Shown here: one piece after another, positions 1 to 8,561 of the stretch | How the letters are laid out: each line of letters opens with the position of its first letter | Numbering within the stretch: the first letter of the stretch is position 1 | Origin: ZC4RG30 sp046347045 | Lineage (GTDB): Bacteria; Pseudomonadota; Gammaproteobacteria; Steroidobacterales; Steroidobacteraceae | Direction: 5' to 3' | Length of the DNA stretch: 64,000 nucleotides | NCBI GenBank assembly: GCA_046347045.1 | Contig: JAXMGX010000003.1 | Span: 310,001 to 374,000, forward strand | Made by a program: the position numbers and the translations under genes | The notes under the pieces: generated by a model | What the model was told of the DNA's origin: nothing | What the model saw: only the letters and a program-made list of their open reading frames with translations | Database searches by the model: none

Positions 1-397
1 GCCGCACCATGTCGGGCAGCACATGGCGCAGGCCGAGAAACACGCCGCGCAGGTTCACGCGCAGCAGGCGGTCGAACTCGGCCACGTCGTATTCATGCGT
101 GGGCGCCAGCGCGCCTTCCACGCCCGCATTGTTGAAGAAGCCGTCGATGCGGCCGAACGCCTGCAGCGTCGCGGCGGCATAGCGTTTGACGTCGGCTTCC
201 TCGCCGCAGTCGGCGACGCAGGCTTCGACCGTCGCACCGCCTGCCTTCAAGACCCGGGCGCGCTCGGCCAGTCGTGGCGCATTGATGTCCACCATCACGA
301 TCTTCGCCCCTTCGCGCGCGAGAATTTCGCAGGTGGCGTAGCCGATGGCGCCGGCCGCGCCGGTGACGATGATGGATCTTCCTGCATGTCGGTCCAT
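1..397 (-). CDS. Short-chain dehydrogenase/reductase, C-terminal part missing
   Basis: NAD(P)-dependent oxidoreductase of the classical SDR family, substrate unknown. The frame reads from an ATG at 397 leftward off the window edge, giving the first 132 residues. It shows the nucleotide-binding motif TGAAGAIG (residues 12-19), an aspartate after the second strand (MVDIN, D37) that usually favours NAD over NADP, the NNAG motif (89-92) and the RVNLRGVF helix with N115. The catalytic YxxxK lies beyond the edge. The start is 11 bases after the stop of the family A gene at 409-1851, so the two are probably cotranscribed. Confidence 0.9.
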   Translation of the reverse strand, partial: MDRHAGRSIIVTGAAGAIGYATCEILAREGAKIVMVDINAPRLAERARVLKAGGATVEACVADCGEEADVKRYAAATLQAFGRIDGFFNNAGVEGALAPTHEYDVAEFDRLLRVNLRGVFLGLRHVLPDMVR

Positions 398-408
398 GTG
401 CTGCTCCG

Positions 409-1851
409 CTAGCGGCTGAAATCGAAGATCGATTCTTCCTTCTTCGGCCGGCTCATGCCCTGCTCGAAGTACTTCTCCCAGATCTGCGCCCAGGGCCGGC
501 CGTAGATATCCGGCGGCTCGTATTCGATCTGCGCGCCGGGCGCCACCGGCGTGGGCACGCCCTTCAACGGATAGATGGTCTGGATGCAGCGCAGGGAATC
601 GTAAGGCGTGCCGGTGTCGAGCCCGCCCCTGCGGTCCAGCGTGCGCACGATGCGGATGGGCTCGACCAATGCCTCGGGATCGTAGAACACCGCCTCGTGT
701 TTGAGCCCGGCAAGCGTTCCCCTGGCGTCGCGCACCGGCGAGTAGATCTCGATGGTCTGCAGCCTGCTCGAGAATTCGAAGGCGCCATGCACGGTCCAGC
801 CCTGGATGTTCGAGGTCCAGGTGATCAGCGTGTCCTTGTCCCAGAAGCCGATGGTTTCACCGAACCAGCGCGGCACATCCGGCCCCAGACGCGGCACGGC
901 GCCGCTCATGTCGAAGCTGCGACCCACGTTGATGTGCGTGACGAAATCCTCGGCCGAGCCGGCGAGTATCTGCACCAGGTGCGGAGTCAGCGTCACGTAG
1001 TGATCGCGCAGCACCACACCCGCGGCGTGCCAGCGGCGCATGAATCCTTCAGGCCAGCAGTACTGCGCGGGCCACTGCGCGGCATTGGTGTTCCCCTGGT
1101 GGTAGAGGTCCTGCACCATGCGCTGCTGGTACTCCGGCGTCAGCAGCGAAAGTATCGTCGGCACCTGGCTGAAGGCACGCAGCGCGTACCAGTCGCCGAA
1201 GCTGTTGATCTGGTAGCGGCCGTCCCAGTCATCTGGCAGCGTGGCCCGCGTGTACACCGTCGGGCCACCACGGCTGCGCGCCTCGGCCAGCAGCGCCTCG
1301 TAGTGCGCCTGCGCGGTCTTGTGAACATAAGGACTGACGATGGCACGACGGGGATAGTCTCGGTCGCAGTATCCCCAGGCGGCCACCTTCGGGTCGGCGC
1401 CGATCAGTCCGCCGAGGATGGGGCTGCCCGCATAGCCGCCGCGTTGTGCCTCAATGCCGATGGGACTGTTGCAGCGCCAGTAGCGCGGATCGCTCCACAG
1501 CGCGCGATCGGCGTAGAAATCCTTCGAGGTGAAGAGGTCGACGGGCAGCGCCTTGACGCCCGCAGGCGCCGCGCCGTCGCGGGCGGACAGCAGTTCCACC
1601 GGCTCGCGCGCGCCCGGGAACAACATCGGCGCCAGTCGCAGCGGCCCCACCAGCGGCAGGCCGGCCATGCCATGCGCGGGGTCCAGCGGCACCGCCAGGG
1701 GCGCATCGCGCCCCGAACTGGCTGCCAGGCCAGACCTGGCCGCCACGGCGCCCTGCGCTGCGGCAGAGGCGGCAGCGACGGCCCCAGCGGCCCCGGCGAG
1801 ACCCATCGGCATGGCCAGGGCGGCAATGAAGCAAATCAGGATGCGACGCAT
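409..1851 (-). CDS. Secreted protein of unknown function, family A (copy 1)
   Basis: A 480-residue protein with an N-terminal signal peptide (MRRILICF followed by an Ala/Gly-rich hydrophobic stretch), so periplasmic or exported. I do not recognise a named family. It is clearly paralogous to the protein at 34996-36369. Shared blocks are SKDFYxDRALWxDPRYxRCN, AAWGxCDRDYPR, LSLLTPEYQ, QYCWPxGFMRR, GETIGxWD, LITWTSNIQGW and a C-terminal ESIFDF/ASIFDF. The many conserved Trp, Tyr, Asp and Cys residues suggest a folded extracytoplasmic enzyme or binding protein. The SDR at 1-397 follows immediately, and the DUF1592/DUF1552 cassette starts divergently 184 bases away. Confidence 0.8.
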   Translation of the reverse strand: MRRILICFIAALAMPMGLAGAAGAVAAASAAAQGAVAARSGLAASSGRDAPLAVPLDPAHGMAGLPLVGPLRLAPMLFPGAREPVELLSARDGAAPAGVKALPVDLFTSKDFYADRALWSDPRYWRCNSPIGIEAQRGGYAGSPILGGLIGADPKVAAWGYCDRDYPRRAIVSPYVHKTAQAHYEALLAEARSRGGPTVYTRATLPDDWDGRYQINSFGDWYALRAFSQVPTILSLLTPEYQQRMVQDLYHQGNTNAAQWPAQYCWPEGFMRRWHAAGVVLRDHYVTLTPHLVQILAGSAEDFVTHINVGRSFDMSGAVPRLGPDVPRWFGETIGFWDKDTLITWTSNIQGWTVHGAFEFSSRLQTIEIYSPVRDARGTLAGLKHEAVFYDPEALVEPIRIVRTLDRRGGLDTGTPYDSLRCIQTIYPLKGVPTPVAPGAQIEYEPPDIYGRPWAQIWEKYFEQGMSRPKKEESIFDFSR

Positions 1852-2035
1852 GAAATTCCCCCTCGTCCGCGCGGAATTTTCGCTACCCGGTGTTGTCTTC
1901 TATCCATCGGGGAAATCGCGCCGGGTAGCTTTGCGGGTCCGATGGACTCGCCCCGGGCGATCCCCTATCTTGCAGCAGGCGAAGCCGGCCGCCCAGCGTG
2001 GCGGCGGATTCTAGACCAGGGGGTTCTGAAGTCAG

Positions 2036-4504
2036 ATGGGCACCAGCGGAGCATTGTTCGGGAAGACGCTGAAGCGGGCCTCGCGCTCGCGGTCAGTGGC
2101 CGCGTTTACCACGGCTGCATTCACGGCGGCTGCGCTGACCCTGGCAGGCACGGCACGCGCCGCCGACGCGGAACCGGCGAAGGACTTCAGCAAGCTGCTC
2201 TCCACCTACTGCAGCAAGTGCCACAACGCCGATGACTGGGCGGGCAGCCTGGCATTCGAGACCGTGGACGTGGGCCATGCGGGCCAGGATCCGCAGGTCT
2301 GGGAAAAGACCATCACCAAGCTGCGCGGGCGGCTGATGCCGCCGGCCGGCCAGAACCAGCCCGTCCAACCGGATGTCGACGCGCTGGTCAGCTACCTCGA
2401 AAGCTCCATCGACAACTCCGCCAATGTGCGCCGCATCGGCCACGTGCCCATCCAGCGCCTGAATCGCACCGAGTTCGCCACCTCGGTCAAGTCGCTGATC
2501 GGCGTGGACATCGATCCGCGCCAGACGCTGCCCACCGAAATCGAAGTGGAGGGTTTCAACAACATCGCCGGCGCGCTGGCGGTGTCGCCCTCGTTCATGG
2601 AGCAGTACCTGTCGGCGGCGCGGCGGGCGGCCCGGCTCGCCGTCGGCGAACCGGCGCCAAAGATGGCCAAGGTGACCATTCCTGCCATGCAGGCCAGCGC
2701 CTCGCAGTTCCCGCTGGGCACGCGCGGCGGCACGGCGCGCGGCGGCATCGCGTTCACCTATGTGTTCCCGGCCGACGGCGAATACCACTTCAACGTGCCG
2801 GAAGAGGATTTCCTCGACATGGGCCTTTATCCGCGTGGCGCGGAAAACCCCTCGACACTGGTGATCCTCATCGATGGCGTGGAAGTGGTGCGCAAGGAGA
2901 TCGGCGGCGGTGAATACCTGGACATCGCCGACCGAGATGGCCCCGCCGGCAAGAAGGTGATCCTCTCCAAGGTGGCCAGCAGCGCGCATGTGAAGGCCGG
3001 CCGCCGCGAAGTGGTGATGACCTACATCGAGCGCTCGCGCGCACTGAACAACGACGCCACCGGCAACGGCTTCGGCGGCCCGTTCGGCGGCGGCGGCCGC
3101 GTGTCGACACTGCCCATCATCCAGACGGCCATCGAGATCGAAGGTCCGTTCTCGCCCCAGGGCCTGTCGATGAATGACAGCCGCGCGAAGATCTTCGTCT
3201 GCCAGCCGAAGAGTGCGGCCGAGGAGCGGCCCTGCGCCGAGAAGATCGCCCGCCATCTGGGCACGCAGGCCTTCCGCCGCCCGGTCACCGACGCCGACGT
3301 GAAGTCGCTGCTGAAGTTCTACGACATGGGCCGCACCGAGGCGGGTGGCTTCGATTCCGGCGTCACCGAACTGGTGACGGCGGTGCTGTCGAGCCCCGAC
3401 TTCCTCTACCGCGCCATCAACACCTCGACCCGTCCCGACGAGCCGCGACTGCTCAGCGACCTGGAGCTGGCCACGCGGCTGTCCTTCTTCCTGTGGAACA
3501 CGGGGCCCGACGAGCAACTCATCGACCTTGCGGCTGCCAGGAAGCTCTCGGATCCCGCGACGATGAAGGCGCAGGTCGAGCGCATGCTGAAGGATCCGCG
3601 CGCCAACACCCTGATCGAGAACTTCGCACTGGCCTGGCTCAACCTCGACGAGCTGGAGAAAGTCGATCCCACCGATGGCGGATTCAATGCCGCGATGCGC
3701 GGCAATTTCGAAACGGAAATCCGCCTCTTCCTGGCCAGCGTGCTGCTCGAGAACCGCAGCGTCATGGACCTGCTCGACGCCGACTGGACCTTCCTCAATG
3801 AGTCGCTGGCCCGGCAGTACGACGTGCCCGGCGTGCACGGGCCGCAGTTCCGCCGCGTGCAGCTCACCAACCCGAACCGCTTCGGCATCCTGGGCAAGGG
3901 CGCCTTCCTGCTGCGCACGTCCTACGGCGACCGGACCTCGCCGGTGCTGCGCGGCGGCTGGGTGCTCGACAAGCTCATCGGCACACCGCCGGCCCCGCCG
4001 CCGCCGAACGTGAACACCGATCTTGCCGTGAAGGATGGCGAACGGCCCACCACGGTGCGTGCGCGGCTGGAACTCCATCGCAAGAATGCGAACTGCAATT
4101 CCTGCCATGGCCTCATCGACCCGCCGGGTCTCGCGCTCGAGAACTTCGACAACACCGGCCGCTGGCGCACCATCGATGCGCTGGCAAAAGCGCCCATCGA
4201 TGCGAACGCCACGCTGTCCAGCGGCCTGAAGCTGAACGGGCCTGTCGAGCTGCGCCGCTACATCGAGAGCCACGGCGACCAGTTCCCCACCACCGTCACG
4301 CGGCGTCTGATGATGTACGCACTGAACCGCGAGGTGGAGTACTTCGACATGCCGCAGGTCCGGCAGATCGTGAAGTCGGCCACCGCGGGCCGCTTCAGGT
4401 TCAACGATCTGGTGCTGGGCGTCGTCAACAGCGATGCCTTCCGCCGCCAGGGCCCCGAAGAAACCAAGCCGCAGAACAAGCCCACCGTGGCGAAGAACGA
4501 CTGA
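2036..4504 (+). CDS. c-type cytochrome / DUF1592-family multidomain secreted protein
   Basis: An 822-residue exported protein of the kind first seen in planctomycetes. After a signal peptide ending near ARAADA comes a cytochrome-like segment with a CxxCH haem motif, CSKCH at residues 59-63. Then come a DUF1587-like region (LNRTEFATSVKSLIG), DUF1595 (AFRRPVTDADV), DUF1592 (LATRLSFFLWN), DUF1588 (RTSPVLRGGWVLDKLIGTPP) with a second CxxCH, CNSCH at 687-691, and a C-terminal DUF1585 (TRRLMMYALNRE). The biochemical role of these domains is not established. They are nearly always paired with a DUF1552 protein, as here, where the next gene starts 10 bases downstream. Confidence 0.92.
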   Translation: MGTSGALFGKTLKRASRSRSVAAFTTAAFTAAALTLAGTARAADAEPAKDFSKLLSTYCSKCHNADDWAGSLAFETVDVGHAGQDPQVWEKTITKLRGRLMPPAGQNQPVQPDVDALVSYLESSIDNSANVRRIGHVPIQRLNRTEFATSVKSLIGVDIDPRQTLPTEIEVEGFNNIAGALAVSPSFMEQYLSAARRAARLAVGEPAPKMAKVTIPAMQASASQFPLGTRGGTARGGIAFTYVFPADGEYHFNVPEEDFLDMGLYPRGAENPSTLVILIDGVEVVRKEIGGGEYLDIADRDGPAGKKVILSKVASSAHVKAGRREVVMTYIERSRALNNDATGNGFGGPFGGGGRVSTLPIIQTAIEIEGPFSPQGLSMNDSRAKIFVCQPKSAAEERPCAEKIARHLGTQAFRRPVTDADVKSLLKFYDMGRTEAGGFDSGVTELVTAVLSSPDFLYRAINTSTRPDEPRLLSDLELATRLSFFLWNTGPDEQLIDLAAARKLSDPATMKAQVERMLKDPRANTLIENFALAWLNLDELEKVDPTDGGFNAAMRGNFETEIRLFLASVLLENRSVMDLLDADWTFLNESLARQYDVPGVHGPQFRRVQLTNPNRFGILGKGAFLLRTSYGDRTSPVLRGGWVLDKLIGTPPAPPPPNVNTDLAVKDGERPTTVRARLELHRKNANCNSCHGLIDPPGLALENFDNTGRWRTIDALAKAPIDANATLSSGLKLNGPVELRRYIESHGDQFPTTVTRRLMMYALNREVEYFDMPQVRQIVKSATAGRFRFNDLVLGVVNSDAFRRQGPEETKPQNKPTVAKND

Positions 4505-4514
4505 GGAAAATGCA

Positions 4515-5858
4515 ATGGCGACGTTCCTGACCAAGAAGCATCTGTCACGGCGCACCTTCCTGCGCAGCGGCAGCGTGGCCCTGGGGCTGCCCTTCCTCGA
4601 CGCCATGGCGCCCGCGGGCACGGCCTGGTCGCAGACCGCCTCGCAGCTCAAGACCCGCGCGGGGTTTTTCTACCTGCCGCACGGCGCCATCATGAACAAC
4701 ACCGTGTATGGCAAGGAGGTCGACACCTGGACCTCCACCGGCAAGGGCGCCGACTACAAGCTGGGCGCCACGCTCTCGCCGCTCGACCCCTTCAAGCGCT
4801 ACGTCACCACCTTCGACAACATCGAGAACATCGTGGCGCAGGGTTCGGTGCACACGCTGAACCCCGCCACGTGGCTGTCATGCGTGCGCCCCGACACCGC
4901 GGCCAAGGGTGCAAGCCTCGCCACCACGCTCGACCAGGTGATCGCGCAGAAGCTGGGGCAGCAGACCGCCCTGCCCTCGCTGGAACTGGCGTCCGAGACC
5001 ACGGTGCAGATCGCGGCGGGCAACGGCAGCTTCTATGCCGTCACCACCTCGTATGCGTCGCCGAACAAGCCCCTGCCGATGGAATACAACCCGCGCAAGG
5101 TGTTCATCCAGCTCATGGGCGAAGGCGACACGGCCGCCGAGCGTGAGGCACTGCTGAGGAAGAACGCCAGCATCCTCGACATGATCGGCGAGCGCACCGC
5201 CGACCTGAAGCGCGACCTGGGGCCCGGCGACCAGCGCGCGCTGTCGGACTACCTCGACACCGTGCGCGAACTCGAGCGCCGCGTGAACATGGCCAGCGCG
5301 CGCGATCTGAAGGGCATCGACGTGCCCGATGCGCCGGTGGGCGAACTGGAAGACTTCGACAAGCAGTTGACGATGATGTTCGATCTCATCGCGCTGGCGT
5401 ACCAGGCCGACCTCACCCGCGTGGTCACCTTCGTGATGGCCGCGGAAGGCACCGACCGCCCGTATCCGAACCTCAAGGTGGCCGGCGGCTTCCATCCTGT
5501 AAGCCACCACGCCAATCAGCGCGAACGCATCGCCGAACTGCAGCGCATCCAGCGCTACCACATGGAGCGCTTCGCGGGCCTCATCAAGAAGCTGGCCAAC
5601 GCGAAGGAAGGCGACGGCACCGTGCTCGACCGCTCGCTGTTCCTCTATGGCTCGAACATGGGCAACAGCAACGCGCACGACAACTACCCGCTGCCCGAAG
5701 TGCTGGTGGGCGGCGCCAACGGCAAGCATGTGGGCGGCAAGAACCTGGTGCTGCCCGAGAAGACGCCGCTGGCCAACCTGCACCTGACCATGCTCGACAA
5801 GCTCGGCATTCCTCAGCCCAAGTTCGGCAACAGCACCGGCCTCCTGGCCGAGGTCTGA
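4515..5858 (+). CDS. DUF1552 family Tat-exported protein
   Basis: A 447-residue protein. I start it at the ATG at 4515, because from there it opens with a twin-arginine signal, SRRTFLRSGSVALGLPFL; an in-frame upstream extension would run back into the previous gene. DUF1552 proteins are the usual genetic partner of DUF1592/1588 cytochromes; their function is unknown. The fold is probably related to the alkaline phosphatase/sulfatase-like DUF1501 group. Visible blocks include FFYLPHGAIMN, FDNIENIV, SDYLDTVRELERRV and LYGSNMGNSNAHDNYPLPEVLVG, whose polar residues could bind metal. It is almost certainly cotranscribed with its neighbours. Confidence 0.92.
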   Translation: MATFLTKKHLSRRTFLRSGSVALGLPFLDAMAPAGTAWSQTASQLKTRAGFFYLPHGAIMNNTVYGKEVDTWTSTGKGADYKLGATLSPLDPFKRYVTTFDNIENIVAQGSVHTLNPATWLSCVRPDTAAKGASLATTLDQVIAQKLGQQTALPSLELASETTVQIAAGNGSFYAVTTSYASPNKPLPMEYNPRKVFIQLMGEGDTAAEREALLRKNASILDMIGERTADLKRDLGPGDQRALSDYLDTVRELERRVNMASARDLKGIDVPDAPVGELEDFDKQLTMMFDLIALAYQADLTRVVTFVMAAEGTDRPYPNLKVAGGFHPVSHHANQRERIAELQRIQRYHMERFAGLIKKLANAKEGDGTVLDRSLFLYGSNMGNSNAHDNYPLPEVLVGGANGKHVGGKNLVLPEKTPLANLHLTMLDKLGIPQPKFGNSTGLLAEV

Positions 5859-5860
5859 GC

Positions 5861-6841
5861 ATGACCGATCGCAGAGCATTTCTCCGCTCGTCGGCGGGCG
5901 GCCTCGTGGGAATCGGCACGCTGCCGTTGCTCGGCGCCCTCACCGGCTGCCAGCAGGCGCCGACAAGGCAATCGTCGGCGGGCCAGGCTCCCGCAAGAGT
6001 CGCCGCGCCACGCCCCGGCACGGTTTCCAGGGCACCGGTTGCCGGCAAGGTCAGCGTCATCGCCGGCGTGCCCGGCAACGTGATCGTGCTGGATGCCGGC
6101 GATGGACTCCTGCTGGTCGACAGCGGCGCGGACGGCACGGCTCGCGCGGTGAGATCCGCATTGGGCGGCGGCAAGGTGCGCACGCTGTTCAACACGCACT
6201 ATCACGCGGACCAGACCGGCGGCAACGCACCATTCGCGAAGGCCGGCGCCGAGATTCATGCGCACACCATCACGAAGCAGTGGCTGGCCGCCGACTACTA
6301 CGTGCCTGCGGAAGACCGCTGGGTGAAGGCTCCGCCCAAGGAAGCCGTTCCCACCGTCACCTTCCGCGGCCGCGGCGAAATGAAGGCCGGCAGCGAACGC
6401 GTGGAATTCGGCTACCTGCTCGAAGCGCACACGCGCGGCGATGCCTATGTGTTCTTCCGCGACTCGAACGTGCTGTGCACCGGCGACGTGGTGTCGCCGC
6501 TGCGCGATCCTGCCCTCGACTGGTATGCGGGCGGCTGGCTGGGCGGCCGGGTGGACGCCATGGACGACCTGCTCGAGCTGGTGAACGATCAGACCCGCGT
6601 GGTGCCGGCCTATGGCCCGGTGATGTCACGCGCGGAACTGCAGGCCGAGCGCGACATGATGACCAAGCTCTATGACCGCACGGCGGACCTCACCGCGCAT
6701 GGCCGCAGCGCGAAGGACATGCTGGAAGCCGGCGTGATGAGTGAAATCAACCGCAAGTTCGACCATCCGGACAAGTTCCTGTACGACGTCGCCAAGGGCC
6801 TGCAGGCTCATTACACGAATTTCGGGGGCAATGTTGTTTAA
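5861..6841 (+). CDS. Tat lipoprotein with metallo-beta-lactamase fold
   Basis: A 326-residue MBL-fold hydrolase-like protein, two bases after the DUF1552 gene. The N-terminus combines a twin-arginine signal (DRRAFLRSS) with a lipobox (LTGC, C30), so it is probably folded before export and membrane anchored. The zinc motif HYHADQ (H113, H115, D117) is intact, as are EAHTRGDAYVFF and the bridging aspartate in CTGDVV. The C-terminal block that normally reads PGHGP reads VPAYGPV here, so the last zinc-ligand histidine appears to be tyrosine. It may bind one metal or have changed chemistry. Its substrate is unknown. Confidence 0.88.
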   Translation: MTDRRAFLRSSAGGLVGIGTLPLLGALTGCQQAPTRQSSAGQAPARVAAPRPGTVSRAPVAGKVSVIAGVPGNVIVLDAGDGLLLVDSGADGTARAVRSALGGGKVRTLFNTHYHADQTGGNAPFAKAGAEIHAHTITKQWLAADYYVPAEDRWVKAPPKEAVPTVTFRGRGEMKAGSERVEFGYLLEAHTRGDAYVFFRDSNVLCTGDVVSPLRDPALDWYAGGWLGGRVDAMDDLLELVNDQTRVVPAYGPVMSRAELQAERDMMTKLYDRTADLTAHGRSAKDMLEAGVMSEINRKFDHPDKFLYDVAKGLQAHYTNFGGNVV

Positions 6842-8552
6842 GCCAGCCACTCCAGTCCGGAACTTCCGGCTTCGCGCCGCCGCGGGACTGCTGCTGCTCG
6901 CCGCCGCCGCGGCAGGCCTTGCGGCCGGCGCGCCGCTGACGCTCGGCGACCTGGTGCGACAGGGCAAGCGCGAGTCGGTGCTCGCCGCCATCACCTCGCC
7001 CGATGTCGATGTGAACGCGAAGGCGCCCGACGGCTCCACGGCGCTGATGTGGGCCGTGTTCAATGTGGACAAGGAACTGGTGCGCGCGCTGCTCAAAGCC
7101 GGTGCCAAGGCCAATGTCACCAACAGCTACGGCGCCACCGCGCTGGGCGAGGCCATCAAGCTCGAGGACATCGAACTGGTGCGCCTGCTGCTCGATGCCG
7201 GCGCGAACGTGAATTCGCCCAACCTCGACCACCAGACCGCGCTGATGCTGGCCGTGAGCATGGGTTCGCCGGAGATCGCGAAGCTCCTGGTCGAACGCGG
7301 CGCCGACGTGAATGCCATCGAAACCTTCCGCGGCCAGAACGCACTGATGTGGGCCGCTGGCGGCAACCAGCCGGAAATCGTGGACCTGTTGCTGGCGCAC
7401 GGCGCGAAGAACGTGAACATGCGCGCCAAGTCCGACGACTGGGCCCGGCAGATGACCTCCGAACCGCGCGCGCAGTTCCAGTCGCGCCAGACCGGCGGCC
7501 TCACGGCGCTGCTCTATGCCACGCGCTCCGGCTGCCTGCGGTGCGCACAGTCGCTGGTGAAGGCCGGCGCCGACGTCAACATGCCCAATCCCGACGGCGT
7601 GACGCCGCTCATCAATGCGCTCGACAACAAGCGCTACGACATCGCCATGTTCCTGCTCGACAAGGGCGCGAACCCGCACACCTGGGACATGAGCGGCCGC
7701 ACACCGATCTACGTGGCCGTGGATGTGAAGACCTTCAACGCGGGCGGCGGCTTCGGCACAGGCGGCGGTCGCGCAGGCTCCGGCAATGACTTCGCCGGCG
7801 CGCGCGCCGCGGCGGACAGCACCGTCAAGGCCGACGATGTCATCAAGCGCCTGCTCGACATGGGCGTCGACGTGAACCACCAGCTCACGCGCAAGCGCCC
7901 CTATGGAGCCGGTCGTGGGCGCTTCGCCGACTACGACCTGCGTGGCGGCGTGGGCCCGCTGTTCGTGGCCGCGATGCGCCATGACCATGACTCCATCCAG
8001 GCGCTGCTGGCACACGGCGCCGAAGTGGATCTGCCCAATGTATTCCAGATGACGCCGCTGATGATGGCCGTGGGCATGAGCGGCACCGGCCGCGGCGCCG
8101 GCGGCCAGGGCCCGCCCGGCGGCGCGTCGGCCGACCCGCAGGCCCGCGCCATCAAGACCGTCGACCTGCTGCTCGATGCGGGCGCGGACATCAACTACCG
8201 CATCACCGACAGCCGCACGCACACCGCCACGCTGATGGCCTATGTGGCAGGCCGCGACCAGGAAGGCCGCACCGCGCTGTTTGCCGCGGCTGAACAGGGC
8301 CAGGATCGCGTCGTGAAGCACCTGCTCGAGCGCGGTGCGGATGCGTCCATCAAGGATGCCGCCGGCAAGACGGCGCTCGACATTGCCCGCGCCGTTCCTG
8401 CCGGCGGTGCTGCGCCCGCGGGCGCTGGGGCAGGCGGCCCCCGCGAAGCCGCCGCAGCGGCCGCTGCCGCCGGGCGCGCCGCCACCATCGCGGTTCTCGA
8501 AGCGGCTGCCGCGAAGTCGGCCCTGGGCGGCGCCACCCCGCCGGTGAAGTAG
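6831..8552 (+). CDS. Exported ankyrin-repeat protein
   Basis: A 573-residue protein. I use the ATG at 6831, which overlaps the preceding gene by 11 bases and gives a signal peptide (MLFKPATPVRNFRL followed by an Ala/Leu-rich core). The mature protein is mostly ankyrin repeats with recurring GSTALMWAV, GADVNAI, TPLINAL and LLDAGADIN signatures, interrupted by Gly-rich loops near residues 300-320 and 425-440 and ending in an Ala-rich tail. Ankyrin repeats mediate protein contacts, so it may be a periplasmic scaffold for the cytochrome, DUF1552 and MBL proteins encoded just upstream. That partner assignment is inferred from position. Confidence 0.9.
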   Translation: MLFKPATPVRNFRLRAAAGLLLLAAAAAGLAAGAPLTLGDLVRQGKRESVLAAITSPDVDVNAKAPDGSTALMWAVFNVDKELVRALLKAGAKANVTNSYGATALGEAIKLEDIELVRLLLDAGANVNSPNLDHQTALMLAVSMGSPEIAKLLVERGADVNAIETFRGQNALMWAAGGNQPEIVDLLLAHGAKNVNMRAKSDDWARQMTSEPRAQFQSRQTGGLTALLYATRSGCLRCAQSLVKAGADVNMPNPDGVTPLINALDNKRYDIAMFLLDKGANPHTWDMSGRTPIYVAVDVKTFNAGGGFGTGGGRAGSGNDFAGARAAADSTVKADDVIKRLLDMGVDVNHQLTRKRPYGAGRGRFADYDLRGGVGPLFVAAMRHDHDSIQALLAHGAEVDLPNVFQMTPLMMAVGMSGTGRGAGGQGPPGGASADPQARAIKTVDLLLDAGADINYRITDSRTHTATLMAYVAGRDQEGRTALFAAAEQGQDRVVKHLLERGADASIKDAAGKTALDIARAVPAGGAAPAGAGAGGPREAAAAAAAAGRAATIAVLEAAAAKSALGGATPPVK

Positions 8553-8561
8553 ACCGACCGG

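Noticed and set aside
2093..4651. An 852-codon minus-strand frame.
   Set aside because: Antisense to the DUF1592-family cytochrome gene, which has two CxxCH motifs and family domains.
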